Source of the DNA: Acetatifactor muris
Lineage (GTDB): Bacteria > Bacillota > Clostridia > Lachnospirales > Lachnospiraceae
Length of the DNA stretch: 64,000 bases
Direction: 5' to 3'
Assembly: GCF_024623325.1 (NCBI RefSeq)
Contig: NZ_JANJZD010000013.1
Location: 91,816-155,815, forward strand
Both the position numbers and the translations under genes were made by a program. Below, one piece after another: positions 17,682 through 26,964 of the stretch. The notes under the pieces are model-generated. The model made no database searches. It worked only from the letters and a program-made list of their open reading frames with translations, and was not told where the DNA came from. The stretch's first letter is position 1, and the number at the start of each line of letters is the position of its first letter.

Positions 17682-18453
17682 ACAGAAAATGAAAGATTTT
17701 TTAGCGCTGAATCAGGCGCCGGAACCGTTGCCGGAAAAAGCTGCTCACCTGAAGCAGGAAGTAAGGCTTCGGGCAGAATCCATGGCTTTTGCCCTTCCGC
17801 AGAATTCCAGTCTGCCAGACCGACTGTTGCGTCAGCTTCCCTATATCTCTCTGTGGATATGGCCCATACAGCTTCTCGTGCTCCTTCTGTTTTTCCTGCT
17901 GCTGCGTCAGAAAGCAGTCGGCATGGAGACACTGATACTGCTGTCTTTTACCGGTCCCCTGCTGGCCATATTGCCCATGGCAGACATTATCAGGAGCTTT
18001 GGCTGCAATATGTGGGAAATGGAATCAGCCTGTCGTTATGACTTCAGACAGATTACAGCCATGCACCTCTGTATTATCGGCAGCGGGGACATCTTTATTC
18101 TGATATTCGGGTGCTGTCTCTATGGAAAAAGGCTGAGTGCAACATGGGAGTTCAGCCTGTACATTATCCTGCCGTTTCTCATCAGCAGCTGCATTTATCT
18201 CTGGGAGCTGAATCATTTTTCCAGAAAGTGCAATATTTACATGTTGAGTGCAACCGGAACCATGCTGTGTATCATCGGCTCCAGCGGATTACAGCATATT
18301 TACCATCTGATTCAGACAGGCCGCCTCCAGTGGATTCCTGCGTTCACCATGACAGCTGTCATCGCCTTCAGCACAGCCGCAGTTTACAGTGCTGTCAGAC
18401 TGTGCACCAATCTGAAGAGAAAGGAAGGAGTAACAAAGTGGAACTTAGAGTAG
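17665..18453 (+). CDS. Six-helix membrane protein, possible anti-sigma factor
   Basis: The 262 residues begin with a cytoplasmic stretch of about 65 residues (PEPLPEKAAHLKQEV) followed by six hydrophobic segments between roughly 70 and 250. GGGAGGAGGG precedes the ATG at 17665, which lies inside the end of the sigma-factor gene, and the gene overlaps the next (GTG at 18438) by 16 bp. I see no zinc-binding HxxxCxxC motif, so it is not a classical zinc anti-sigma factor. Coupling on both sides suggests it holds the sigma factor at the membrane or forms part of the transporter. Function is inferred from position only. Confidence 0.75.
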   Translation: MKKTGEQKMKDFLALNQAPEPLPEKAAHLKQEVRLRAESMAFALPQNSSLPDRLLRQLPYISLWIWPIQLLVLLLFFLLLRQKAVGMETLILLSFTGPLLAILPMADIIRSFGCNMWEMESACRYDFRQITAMHLCIIGSGDIFILIFGCCLYGKRLSATWEFSLYIILPFLISSCIYLWELNHFSRKCNIYMLSATGTMLCIIGSSGLQHIYHLIQTGRLQWIPAFTMTAVIAFSTAAVYSAVRLCTNLKRKEGVTKWNLE

Positions 18454-19337
18454 AAAAACTGACAAAACAATACGGCAGTAAAATCGCAGTGGACCAGATA
18501 GATCTGTGTCTTACCAGAGGCGTGTACGGACTGCTGGGCGCCAACGGCGCGGGAAAAACCACGCTGATGCGTCTGCTGTGCGATATCCAGACGCCCACCG
18601 CAGGGGAAGTCCTCTATGACAATCAGGAAATTCAGCAAATGGGCGAAAAATACCGGAATCTGCTGGGTTACCTGCCGCAGGACTTCGGCTATTACCCGGA
18701 ATTCAGCGCATATAAATTCATGCTTTATATATCCGCGGTAAAAGGGCTTTCCAGAGGATACGCCAGGCAGCGTTCGCTGGAGCTGCTGGACACTGTGGGA
18801 CTCCTGGAGGTAAAGGATAAGAAAATAAAGACTTTCTCCGGCGGCATGAAACAGCGTCTGGGAATCGCGCAGGCTATGCTGAATAATCCCCGGATTTTGA
18901 TTCTGGACGAGCCTACAGCCGGACTGGACCCGAAAGAACGTGTGCGTTTCCGGAATCTCATCAGTTCCTTTGCCGCAAATAAAATTGTTCTCCTTTCCAC
19001 CCATATCGTATCGGATGTAGAATATATTGCCAGCCAGATACTGGTCATGAAGAACGGGAGGCTGATTCACTCCGGTAAGCCGGAAGAGATTATCCGGACC
19101 ATCCAGGGCAGGGTCTGGGAATGTCGCGCGACTTCCGACCTGGTCGGACAGATATCGGCATCCTTCGATGTAATCAACCTGCGGAATGAGGGAGAAGAAA
19201 CCATCCTGCGCCTGCTCGCCGATGATTCTCCCATGCCCGGCGCCCGGGAGGCAGCCCCCAATCTGGAGGATCTGTACATGTATTACTTTAACGATGAAGA
19301 AGGGAGAGAAAAACATGTGGGAACTGATAAAATATGA
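18438..19337 (+). CDS. ABC transporter ATP-binding protein (BcrA-like)
   Basis: The ATPase of an export or resistance system. With the GTG at 18438 (AAGGAAGGAG upstream) the protein has 299 residues: Walker A GANGAGKT (34-41), signature FSGGMKQR, Walker B LILDEPTAGLD and the switch histidine in LLSTHIVSD. A C-terminal region of about 80 residues follows, as in multidrug/antimicrobial-peptide exporters. Any longer reading runs through the preceding gene and is not real. It overlaps the permease gene by 23 bp, so ATPase and permease are co-translated. It is the third gene of the sigma-factor operon. Confidence 0.92.
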   Translation: MELRVEKLTKQYGSKIAVDQIDLCLTRGVYGLLGANGAGKTTLMRLLCDIQTPTAGEVLYDNQEIQQMGEKYRNLLGYLPQDFGYYPEFSAYKFMLYISAVKGLSRGYARQRSLELLDTVGLLEVKDKKIKTFSGGMKQRLGIAQAMLNNPRILILDEPTAGLDPKERVRFRNLISSFAANKIVLLSTHIVSDVEYIASQILVMKNGRLIHSGKPEEIIRTIQGRVWECRATSDLVGQISASFDVINLRNEGEETILRLLADDSPMPGAREAAPNLEDLYMYYFNDEEGREKHVGTDKI

Positions 19338-20439
19338 ATTACAAAAGCTGATGAAAAAGAAGCTTGTGTGGGCCTTTATAGTGGGAATGGCACTCATGCA
19401 GATTGCCATGACCTGTGAGTGGATCTATCCGGGCCCGGAAGTCGTTCAGTATTTTCAGGATGGCAGCCTGGTGGCTCTGGAAGGAAAAGATGCCATCCGT
19501 GCCGCCAAAGCCATCGGGAAAAGATACGAAGGTCCCCTGACAGACGGGAAAGTGCAGGCCATTCTGGCCGAATATACCATGTCGGACGAAGATATGACGG
19601 AACACAGCCTGGATCCTTCCATAGAAAGCTATTACTCACATAATTTTCTCTATTCCGCGCTGAATCAATTTTACACGGCGGACGGATCCTGGAATGGAAT
19701 GACCGTACAGGAGGTTTACGGAGAGCTGGCTCCTGACCTCACACTGGGTTATGGCTCCGGCTGGGAAAGACTTCTTTTTGCCGTGGTCAACACCCTGCTT
19801 TCTCTGGGCTGTGTAGTGACCATCATCCTGGCCCCGTTATTCTCCGAAGAGTACACCAAAAGAACGGACGCACTGATACTGACCGGCGCATATGGCAAGA
19901 CAAAATGCGCATGGGCTAAAATCATTGCAGGCTTTACAGTCTCTATGAGCCTGACAGCTCTGGTTATCCTGCTTTTCGGAGCAGTCTTCCTCTTCCATTA
20001 CGGAACAGACGGCTGGAATGCCTCCATCCAGCTGGGCCAGATAAGTGCTTTCACAGCCGTCCCCTATCCCATGACCTACGGTCAGGGGATCCTGTATGCC
20101 CTTCTCCTGTGGTTTACCGCAGGGCTGACGCTGACAGCGGTGGCCATTCTCATATCTGCCGTGGCCAAAAGTACTTTCACCAGCCTGGTTATCTCCTTTG
20201 CGCTGTTCGTGGTACCCATGTTTCTCCCATGGCGGAAGTGGCGCTTTTTAAACCTGCCTGCACAGTTTTTCCCTGTCCGGCAGATGCAGCTTGCGGATAT
20301 TTTTACCTGTCCCCTTCTGGAAGCCGGAGCCTTTCAGCTGAATATCATATGGCTGTCAATTCCCGTTGCGCTGGCGGCCACTCTTATTTGTGTCTTTTAT
20401 GCCAGACGTGCCTTTGCCCGTCATCAGGTTATGGGATAA
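19315..20439 (+). CDS. ABC transporter permease (ABC-2 type)
   Basis: Membrane partner of the preceding ATPase. The 374 residues show one hydrophobic segment at the N-terminus (VWAFIVGMALMQIAMTC), a long extracytoplasmic loop of about 130 residues, then five segments between about 160 and 370, a layout usual for two-component bacteriocin or bacitracin exporters. The ATG at 19315 follows AGGGAGAG and lies within the ATPase gene. The stop is at 20439, with a hairpin (20453-20484) just after. Substrate unknown; self-protection against antimicrobial peptides is a reasonable guess. Confidence 0.88.
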   Translation: MWELIKYELQKLMKKKLVWAFIVGMALMQIAMTCEWIYPGPEVVQYFQDGSLVALEGKDAIRAAKAIGKRYEGPLTDGKVQAILAEYTMSDEDMTEHSLDPSIESYYSHNFLYSALNQFYTADGSWNGMTVQEVYGELAPDLTLGYGSGWERLLFAVVNTLLSLGCVVTIILAPLFSEEYTKRTDALILTGAYGKTKCAWAKIIAGFTVSMSLTALVILLFGAVFLFHYGTDGWNASIQLGQISAFTAVPYPMTYGQGILYALLLWFTAGLTLTAVAILISAVAKSTFTSLVISFALFVVPMFLPWRKWRFLNLPAQFFPVRQMQLADIFTCPLLEAGAFQLNIIWLSIPVALAATLICVFYARRAFARHQVMG

Positions 20440-20452
20440 TAAGTTTCTTCTG

Positions 20453-20484
20453 ATTTGCTCCGAATTATACTTTTCGGAGCAAAT
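20453..20484. terminator. Hairpin at the convergent end of the ABC operon
   Basis: ATTTGCTCCGA pairs perfectly with TCGGAGCAAAT around ten bases, 13 bp after the permease stop. No T run follows on either strand, so terminator activity is uncertain. Confidence 0.4.
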
Positions 20485-20733
20485 CTACATCGACTTTCAC
20501 TACAACTTTCCGGTAATGTACAGGATGTCTGTCAATCCAGATTCCCGGTCTGTGAATATCATTGGGGAAAAACACTGCATAACATCCTTTTACGGCATGA
20601 ATCAATGTCTCATTTTCCACTTGATCATAAAAATACAGGTCTTCCTCGTCTCCGCCACAAAGCGAATCGCCTTCTGAATTGCCTCTGGATACCTGGAAAG
20701 ATCATCATTCGCATAAATGCTTGAAAAAATCAT
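20465..20733 (-). pseudogene. Decayed YhcH/TabA (DUF386) family gene
   Basis: A start region with GGAGGAATTC and ATG at 20733 reads MIFSSIYANDDLSRYPEAIQ, typical of the YhcH/YjgK/TabA cupin family. After about 30 codons the reading frame is lost and this frame stops at codon 44. The other frame continues with EEDLYFYD, AVKGCYAVFFPNDIHRPG and KVVVKVDV, the C-terminal family signature, to a stop at 20465. Around 60 central residues are missing compared with the normal 150, so there has been a deletion plus a frame change. Such proteins act in sialic acid or other acidic sugar use. No function is expected now. Confidence 0.8.
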
Positions 20734-20755
20734 ACTTGAATTCCTCCATCCTATC

Positions 20756-21634
20756 TTACTTCGCCATCAGCCCAAAATACAGCAGCACCACTGCCCCCAG
20801 CGCAATCCGGTACCAGCCGAACACCTTAAAATCATGCTTTTTAATATAGCCCATCAGGAACCGAAGCACGAACAGAGATACGATAAAGGATACCACAGTG
20901 CCCACAGTCAGCAATGTCAGCTCCAGAGATGTAAATTCGAAGCCGAACTTCACCACCTTCAGCAGGCTCGCCCCGAACATCACCGGAATGGCCAGGAAGA
21001 AGGTATACTCCGCGGCAACGGTCCTGGACACACCGATCAACAAAGCCCCCACAATGGTGGCACCTGAACGGGAAGTACCTGGAAAAACGGCTGCAATCAC
21101 CTGGAACACACCAATCATCAAAGCCGTCTGGTATGTAATCTGTGACAATTTCCTCACCTTCGGCTGCCTTCCTTTATTCCAGTTCTCAATGATAATAAAC
21201 GCCACACCGAACACAATCAATGCAATGGCCACACAGACGGGATTGTAGAACAATGCATCAAATACATCGTCAAACAGAATCCCGATTACCGCCGCAGGAA
21301 CACAGGATACCAGAATCTTAAACCACAGGACCCAGATATCCTTTTTAAAATATGTCATGATTCCGGTTCCACTCTGCTTCTCCCGCTCCTTTTTCGTCAG
21401 TGCGAAAGGCCATATCTGACTCCAGAACAGCACCACCACCGCCAGAATGGCTCCCAGCTGGATGACCACATCGAACATCCCGAAAAAGGCTTCGCTGACG
21501 GTACCGCCGGCTTCGGTTGACTGAAAAGGCATCAGGCTTTCCACCAGAATCAGATGTCCTGTGCTGCTGATTGGCAGCCACTCGGTAATTCCTTCCACAA
21601 TGCCATAGATGATTGCTTTGATAATTTCGATCAT
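20756..21634 (-). CDS. uppP: Undecaprenyl-diphosphate phosphatase (UppP/BacA)
   Basis: This removes one phosphate from undecaprenyl diphosphate on the outer face of the membrane, recycling the lipid carrier for peptidoglycan and giving some bacitracin resistance. The 292 residues have about eight hydrophobic segments and both family motifs: EGITEWLPISSTGHL near the N-terminus and PGTSRSGAT around residue 185. GGAG lies 7 bp before the ATG at 21634. It stands alone, with the decayed YhcH gene upstream of the window's next rightward operon and the patatin-like gene behind it. Length is normal. Confidence 0.96.
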   Translation of the reverse strand: MIEIIKAIIYGIVEGITEWLPISSTGHLILVESLMPFQSTEAGGTVSEAFFGMFDVVIQLGAILAVVVLFWSQIWPFALTKKEREKQSGTGIMTYFKKDIWVLWFKILVSCVPAAVIGILFDDVFDALFYNPVCVAIALIVFGVAFIIIENWNKGRQPKVRKLSQITYQTALMIGVFQVIAAVFPGTSRSGATIVGALLIGVSRTVAAEYTFFLAIPVMFGASLLKVVKFGFEFTSLELTLLTVGTVVSFIVSLFVLRFLMGYIKKHDFKVFGWYRIALGAVVLLYFGLMAK

Positions 21635-21692
21635 ATTTTATCTCCATTTCTTTCTTAATTCTGTCTTATATCACTTTTCTGCCGCGTCTTCT

Positions 21693-22547
21693 TCAGCTCT
21701 CCAGAAACCGCTTCATTTCCCCATAGCACATCTTCGCGTCCGCATACCCCTGTCGGTAAAGTGCTTTGAGCTTCTTCACATCCTTCTCCACACGACCTAC
21801 GTTGCCTGTCTTTTTCGGCCGTATCACGAACACCTCTCCACTCTTCCGCAGTCTCTCAATGTATGCGGCCTGTTCATTATAATGCATATGCCGCTCCGCC
21901 ATCATACTTGCCACCCTGGGATAGCGCCAGTATCTTAATTTTGTCAGCCAGAAAGAAAGCCATCCCACAGGCCCTTTCTCATAGCCTGTCTCTTTGGTCA
22001 TGACAACCACATTTTTACGGTTCCCATCCATAATGGACTTCTGCAGCGGAAGGGAGTCGCTGATTCCTCCATCCAGATAATACTTCCCGTTAATTTTCAC
22101 ATTTCTTGACACAAGGGGAAGAGAGGCGGAAGCCCGGATTTTGTCGATATCTTTTCTCATATCCCGGATGCGGAAATATTCCGGCCTTCCGGAGGCAATA
22201 TCCGTGGCCACACTGTATGCCTTTCCCTTATACTGGTTAAAGGTATCATAATCATACGGATTCAGATACTCCGGAATCAGATGATAGCACATCTCCACAT
22301 TAAACAAATCGCCGGTGGTCAGCAGGCTTTCCAGGCTGCAGTATTTCCTGTTGTCCAGATAGTCAATGCAGACGTCCAGCGCACGTTTCCTCTGCTTTGA
22401 CAGATAGCTGCACATGCTGCATGCCCCCGCCGACACACCATATACACTGGAAAATTCAATTCCTTTATCCAGGAAGAAATCAATCACACCGGCGGTATAG
22501 ACACCTTTCATTCCGCCGCCTTCCAGTATCAGTCCTGCCTGATACAT
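21693..22547 (-). CDS. Patatin-like phospholipase
   Basis: A serine lipid hydrolase of the YjjU/RssA-like bacterial patatin group. Visible parts of the Ser-Asp dyad: the oxyanion GGGMKG near the N-terminus, the nucleophile elbow GVSAG, and DGGISD with the catalytic aspartate. No signal peptide, so it acts in the cytoplasm or at the inner membrane face. Start: two ATGs stand two codons apart (22553, 22547); AAGGTGGG abuts the first, so the second is better spaced. 284 residues. The in-cell lipid substrate is unknown. The neighbour behind it is an aminotransferase 100 bp away in the same direction. Confidence 0.9.
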   Translation of the reverse strand: MYQAGLILEGGGMKGVYTAGVIDFFLDKGIEFSSVYGVSAGACSMCSYLSKQRKRALDVCIDYLDNRKYCSLESLLTTGDLFNVEMCYHLIPEYLNPYDYDTFNQYKGKAYSVATDIASGRPEYFRIRDMRKDIDKIRASASLPLVSRNVKINGKYYLDGGISDSLPLQKSIMDGNRKNVVVMTKETGYEKGPVGWLSFWLTKLRYWRYPRVASMMAERHMHYNEQAAYIERLRKSGEVFVIRPKKTGNVGRVEKDVKKLKALYRQGYADAKMCYGEMKRFLES

Positions 22548-22646
22548 CTTCATCCCACCTTTCCATATCCTTCGGCCGGTTCCTTCCTGTCTTTCCGGCC
22601 TGATATATTCATCCTGCAGGTTTTCCGCTTCAGGACGAACATCTCT

Positions 22647-23834
22647 TTAACGATATATTTCCTTTACAAATCTCCTCAGCGCTTCCAGAGACCGCTCCAC
22701 CTTTTCCGTATCAATGCAATACGCCATGCGGAAATAGCCCGGCGCACCGAAAGTATCCCCAGGCACCAGAATCAGATCATATTGTAATGCCTTACGGCAG
22801 AATTCCTTCGCATCTTCCTCCAGAGCTCTGGGGAAAATGTAAAAAGTCCCCCCCGGCTTCACACAGGTAAAGCCCAGTTCTGTCATTTCGTGATACAACA
22901 GATTCATATTCGTCTCATAGACACTTAAATCCGCTGTCTTATCCAGCACTTTAGCCACAGCCATCTGTATGATGGAGGGCGGACAGTTATGCCCGATGCC
23001 CCTGGAAATCTGACCGCACATGTATACCATATCTTCCGCATCCCTGCAGGCCGGGTTCACCGCCACATAGCCGATACGCTCTCCCGGAATGGACAGAGAC
23101 TTTGAGAAGGAATAGCACATGATGGTATCGTCATAAAATGCGGACACACAGGGGGCATCTACTCCCTGAAACACAATCTCACGATAGGGCTCATCTGATA
23201 TCAGATAAATAGTATGCCCGTATTCCGCGGATTTCTTCCGCAGCAAATCTGCCATCCTCTCCAAAGTTTCCGCAGAATATACCACCCCTGAGGGGTTGTT
23301 TGGCGTGTTGATCAGCACCGCCATCACCTTTTCCGTGAGCATTTCCTCGAATTTTGCAAAATGAATCTGAAAGCTTTCCGTATCCGGCGGCACCACCTTC
23401 AGCACCGCTCCTGTCAGATTCACATAGGGGCCGTATTCCGGGAAGTAAGGTGCAAAGGTCAGAATCTCGTCCCCGGGCTCCGTCACCAGCCGGAAAGCAT
23501 GGGCCAGCGCTCCGGCTGCTCCCACTGCCATAAAAATGTGTTCCTTGCGATAAGGCAGTCCGAAGCGTTTCTCCAGAGACGTCGCCACAGCCTCTCTGAC
23601 GCCGGTAATTCCCAGGCTGGGACTGTAGCCGTGCAGCTCATTTGTTCCCATCTGAGTCAGCATACGGATCATTTCATCCGTAAATTCCCGGGGAGCCGGC
23701 ACGGAAGGATTCCCAAGACTGTAGTCAAACACATTCTCATACCCGATTTCCTGCCCTCTGGCTGTGGCAAACTCCGACAATTCTCTGATCACGGATTTGC
23801 CTGACAGCATATCTTTATATTTCTGAACTAACAT
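22647..23834 (-). CDS. PLP-dependent aminotransferase, class I/II
   Basis: A fold-type I aspartate-aminotransferase-like enzyme of 395 residues. Motifs seen: NTPNNPSG (substrate/PLP contact), SDEPYRE (the Asp that binds the pyridine nitrogen), YSFSKSLSIPGERIG with the Schiff-base lysine, and a late FRMAYC. NCBI-type annotation for similar proteins is pyridoxal phosphate-dependent aminotransferase; the amino acid used cannot be told. It appears to be a single gene or to share a transcript with the patatin gene downstream. Confidence 0.92.
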   Translation of the reverse strand: MLVQKYKDMLSGKSVIRELSEFATARGQEIGYENVFDYSLGNPSVPAPREFTDEMIRMLTQMGTNELHGYSPSLGITGVREAVATSLEKRFGLPYRKEHIFMAVGAAGALAHAFRLVTEPGDEILTFAPYFPEYGPYVNLTGAVLKVVPPDTESFQIHFAKFEEMLTEKVMAVLINTPNNPSGVVYSAETLERMADLLRKKSAEYGHTIYLISDEPYREIVFQGVDAPCVSAFYDDTIMCYSFSKSLSIPGERIGYVAVNPACRDAEDMVYMCGQISRGIGHNCPPSIIQMAVAKVLDKTADLSVYETNMNLLYHEMTELGFTCVKPGGTFYIFPRALEEDAKEFCRKALQYDLILVPGDTFGAPGYFRMAYCIDTEKVERSLEALRRFVKEIYR

Positions 23835-23888
23835 AATCCATTATCCTTTCTTAAGCTCTTTCTGACTATTTTACCACACTTAACTCCG

Positions 23889-25385
23889 TCATTCCTCTTC
23901 CGCCCACACAAGAGCACATTTTACAGCCCGTTTCCAGCCTTTCAGCAGCTCTGTTCTCTTACCTTTTTCCATCATGGGCTCGAATATTCTTCCAATCTGC
24001 CAGTTCGTCCTGATTTCTTCCTTATCCTCCCAGTAGCCCACCGCCAGGCCTGCCAGATAAGCCGCCCCCAGCGCCGTAGTCTCAATGCATTCCGGCCGCT
24101 GCACCCGGGTATTCACAATATCGGCCTGGAACTGCATCAGGAAATCATTGGCGCTGGCGCCGCCGTCCACCTTCAGATTCTTCAGGAAGATTCCGCTGTC
24201 CTGCTCCATGGCCTGCAGCACATCCGCCGTCTGGTAGGCAATGGACTCCAGGGTGGCGCGGATGAAATGTTCTTTCGCACAGCCTCTTGTCAGACCCACC
24301 ACAGTACCTCTGGCGTACTGGTTCCAGTAGGGCGCCCCCATGCCCGCAAAAGCGGGTACCACATACACACCGGCAGTATCCTCCACCGCGTCGCAGTAGC
24401 TCTGGGACTGTGCGGCACTTTTCAGCATTCTCATGCTGTCCCGAAGCCACTGTACTCCAGCGCCCGCCACAAATACACTGCCCTCCAGCGCATATTCCGG
24501 TTCCTCAGATGTCCCCGCGGCAATGGTGGTCAGCAGTCCGGACCTGGACACAATCGCGTCATTTCCTGTATTCATCAGCAGAAAACAGCCGGTTCCATAT
24601 GTATTCTTTACTTCCCCCTTCTCAAAGCAGCACTGTCCGAACAATGCCGCCTGCTGATCTCCGGCTGCCCCGGCAATGGGAATCTCTCCTCCCAGAACGG
24701 AACTGTCCGTATGCCCGAAGACAAAGCTGGATGGCCGCACCTTCGGCAGTATTTCCGCCGGAATCCCGAACCGCTCCATTATCTCCTCATCCCAGCAGAG
24801 CCTGTGGATGTCAAAAAGCATAGTCCGGGAGGCATTGGTATAGTCCGTCACATGTACGGCTCCTTTTGTGAGGTTCCAGATCAGCCAGGTATCCACCGTG
24901 CCGAACAGCAGCTCTCCTGCTTCCGCCTTTTCTCTTACCCCGGGCACATTCTGCAGAATCCATGCAATTTTGGAAGCGCTGAAATAAGCATCCGGCACCA
25001 GTCCCGTCTTCTCTCTGATCTTCCGGTCAAAGCCATCCGCTTTTAGCGCCTCAATCATATCGGCAGTACGCCGGCACTGCCATACAATGGCATTGTACAC
25101 CGGCTCACCGGTATTTTTATCCCAGAGAATCGTGGTTTCCCGCTGATTTGTGATGCCCACAGCAGCTATCTGCTCTGCGCCCGCCCCCGCCATGGCCATG
25201 CATTCCGTGGCCACCGCCAGCTGAGAAGACCATATTTCCTTCGGATTATGCTCCACCCAGCCGGGCTGAGGATAAATCTGAGTGAATTCCTTCTGAGACA
25301 TAAAATGAATCTTTCCCAATTTGTCAAACAAAATGCAGCGGGAACTTGTGGTGCCCTGATCCAGGGCCATAATGTACTTCCGCAT
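23889..25385 (-). CDS. glpK: Glycerol kinase
   Basis: This phosphorylates glycerol to glycerol-3-phosphate in the cytoplasm. The protein has 498 residues from the ATG at 25385 (GGAGGAGG upstream; a longer reading from 25412 lacks a site). FGGY-family signatures are complete: [10 protein letters not shown] at the N-terminus, [11 protein letters not shown], the phosphotransfer signature [13 protein letters not shown], and [18 protein letters not shown]. No glycerol facilitator or glycerol-3-phosphate dehydrogenase lies beside it. It follows the polysaccharide deacetylase gene by 19 bp, so the two are probably co-transcribed from the promoter at 26335-26363. Confidence 0.96.
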   Translation of the reverse strand: MRKYIMALDQGTTSSRCILFDKLGKIHFMSQKEFTQIYPQPGWVEHNPKEIWSSQLAVATECMAMAGAGAEQIAAVGITNQRETTILWDKNTGEPVYNAIVWQCRRTADMIEALKADGFDRKIREKTGLVPDAYFSASKIAWILQNVPGVREKAEAGELLFGTVDTWLIWNLTKGAVHVTDYTNASRTMLFDIHRLCWDEEIMERFGIPAEILPKVRPSSFVFGHTDSSVLGGEIPIAGAAGDQQAALFGQCCFEKGEVKNTYGTGCFLLMNTGNDAIVSRSGLLTTIAAGTSEEPEYALEGSVFVAGAGVQWLRDSMRMLKSAAQSQSYCDAVEDTAGVYVVPAFAGMGAPYWNQYARGTVVGLTRGCAKEHFIRATLESIAYQTADVLQAMEQDSGIFLKNLKVDGGASANDFLMQFQADIVNTRVQRPECIETTALGAAYLAGLAVGYWEDKEEIRTNWQIGRIFEPMMEKGKRTELLKGWKRAVKCALVWAEEE

Positions 25386-25404
25386 ATCTTTCTGCCTCCT
25401 CCGT

Positions 25405-26214
25405 TTAATCATTTAAACTGACTGCCGTACCGCCCTTTACCTCTACAATTTTCTCATCATTCACTTTCAGCCACACACTGCCGGCACCGGGATTATAAAC
25501 CATTTCGTTATTACCGGAAAATTTCAGGTTCCCTGCCGCATCCATATAATCAATGATTTCAATGTTAGTGGCATACCAGATGTCTGTCCTTCCGCCCATA
25601 TACCTGCAGAATTCTTCTATTACATTCCAGTTATCTCTGTCATCAAATTCATAACTGTGTCCCCAGACATACATAAGCTTTAAATACTGCTTTTTCTGAA
25701 ACTCAGCAAAAAATTCCGCCTTCTTCATCAGTTCAGGATCATTGTGATGACAGGTGGGATGCCACTCCAGAGGGTCCGCGGGCAGCTCATAATCCGCCCT
25801 TGCCTCCACTACCCGGCCATATGCAATGCCAAGCTGTCGAAATAATTGCCTGATTTCTTCACTGTAAGAACCGTTTGGATAGGCATGACCCCGGACCAGG
25901 CCGCCTGTGAGTCCTTCCAGCCCAATCCGATCTTCCAGAACTTCTCTCGCCACTTCTACCAGAGGACAGCGCGCAATAGTGGGATGTGTCATGGTATGTG
26001 TTGCCACTTCATGTCCCTGATACAGTTCCCTGATACGCTCTCTCACAATACGGCGCGGATCCTGTTCCATTAACCCGTAATTCAGGTTAAAAGTTCCCTT
26101 TATACCATATTTATTGAAAATTTCAACCAAACGCTCATCCTGAAGTTTACCGTCGTCATAGCTCATGGTGAGCGCTTTTGCCTTTCCCTCCGGAAAACAT
26201 GTGTACACTTTCAT
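25405..26214 (-). CDS. Polysaccharide deacetylase family protein
   Basis: NodB-homology carbohydrate esterase (CE4-like) fold. The metal and base residues are visible: SYDDG (Asp20-Asp21), [11 protein letters not shown] with His73 and His77, and [11 protein letters not shown]. It has no signal peptide or membrane anchor and is 269 residues long, so it is likely a cytoplasmic enzyme acting on a small sugar rather than on cell wall. The C-terminal 60 residues ([20 protein letters not shown]) form an extra beta-rich piece. First gene of a probable operon with glpK. Substrate unknown. Confidence 0.85.
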   Translation of the reverse strand: MKVYTCFPEGKAKALTMSYDDGKLQDERLVEIFNKYGIKGTFNLNYGLMEQDPRRIVRERIRELYQGHEVATHTMTHPTIARCPLVEVAREVLEDRIGLEGLTGGLVRGHAYPNGSYSEEIRQLFRQLGIAYGRVVEARADYELPADPLEWHPTCHHNDPELMKKAEFFAEFQKKQYLKLMYVWGHSYEFDDRDNWNVIEEFCRYMGGRTDIWYATNIEIIDYMDAAGNLKFSGNNEMVYNPGAGSVWLKVNDEKIVEVKGGTAVSLND

Positions 26215-26334
26215 TGCCTTTTGTCCTCTCCTTTGTTCACAATTATGCAGCTCTTCTCATTCTTCGCAACAATACAAAACCAGACTCTCTGAAGTAACAC
26301 ACCGCTTTTCTGCCGCCTTATTTATGTACTATAT

Positions 26335-26363
26335 AGTTTATACTCTCGAACAGACTTTTTCAA
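26335..26363 (-). promoter_or_regulatory. Promoter of the deacetylase-glpK transcript
   Basis: TTGAAA (26358-26363), 17 bases, TAAACT (26335-26340) on the minus strand, about 120 bp before the deacetylase start. Confidence 0.55.
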
Positions 26364-26379
26364 TAGTTCAATATGAATA

Positions 26380-26401
26380 AAGGCCGGCATCACGCCAGCC
26401 T
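26380..26401 (-). terminator. Terminator overlapping the stop of the GNAT gene
   Basis: Read leftward, AGGCTGGC pairs with GCCGGCCT around GTGAT and runs into TTTATT. The stem contains the GNAT stop codon. It closes the leftward PHP-ABC-ABC-GNAT series. Confidence 0.6.
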
Positions 26402-26941
26402 GATCTTATCCATCATCCCCTTCGGCAATACTGCTTCATAAATGCCGTAATACTCCTCAAATGTCACTGTCCTGCCAAAAGTCAGAATCTCCATCTCCAC
26501 CCCGAACAAATTCACGACAAAATCCATAGTCTTCATTCCATTTCGCAGGTAAAACCTTTTCCGGCGCAGACGTTCTTCCGCATTCTCCGCCTGCGTCGCT
26601 TCTTCTCCCAGCGTGGTTTCAATCTCCACCACAAGGCTTCCGAGGCCATAACGTTCCCGCAGTTCCCGAAGGGTACTGCTCCCTGCTCCGCCGCCCTGGT
26701 ATTCCGGAGCAATGGCAAGGTAATCCAGCAGTGCCAGACCACCGGCCAGCAGCATAATTGCCAGACCGCAGAACTGTCCCTCCTCATTCTCTATAGCCAG
26801 GATGTCGAAAAATCCTTCCGCACGTTTTTTCAGTATCATGGAAAATGGCTTCTTCTCCGATTTCGGAAAGGATTCCTCATATAATTTTCTGACACATTCC
26901 AGCTGTTCTCTCGTGTTCGCTTCCTTAATCCTGAACGACAT
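26390..26941 (-). CDS. GNAT family N-acetyltransferase
   Basis: A 183-residue acetyl-CoA-dependent acyltransferase. The core LDYLAIAPEYQGGGAGSSTL, minus nothing, carries the Q/R-x-x-G-x-G/A acetyl-CoA loop (QGGGAG) after the beta4 strand; RKRFYLRNGM is the usual late RAxxFYxxxGF element. GGAAGG precedes the ATG. It lies 23 bp after the ABC exporter gene and probably shares its transcript. The acceptor molecule cannot be predicted. Confidence 0.88.
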   Translation of the reverse strand: MSFRIKEANTREQLECVRKLYEESFPKSEKKPFSMILKKRAEGFFDILAIENEEGQFCGLAIMLLAGGLALLDYLAIAPEYQGGGAGSSTLRELRERYGLGSLVVEIETTLGEEATQAENAEERLRRKRFYLRNGMKTMDFVVNLFGVEMEILTFGRTVTFEEYYGIYEAVLPKGMMDKIRLA

Positions 26942-26964
26942 AATAATCCTTCCCTTTTTGCTTT

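Noticed and set aside
18111..18437. N-terminal extension of the ABC ATPase
   Set aside because: It only reads the preceding membrane-protein gene in another frame; the GTG at 18438 has a good ribosome site and the family start.
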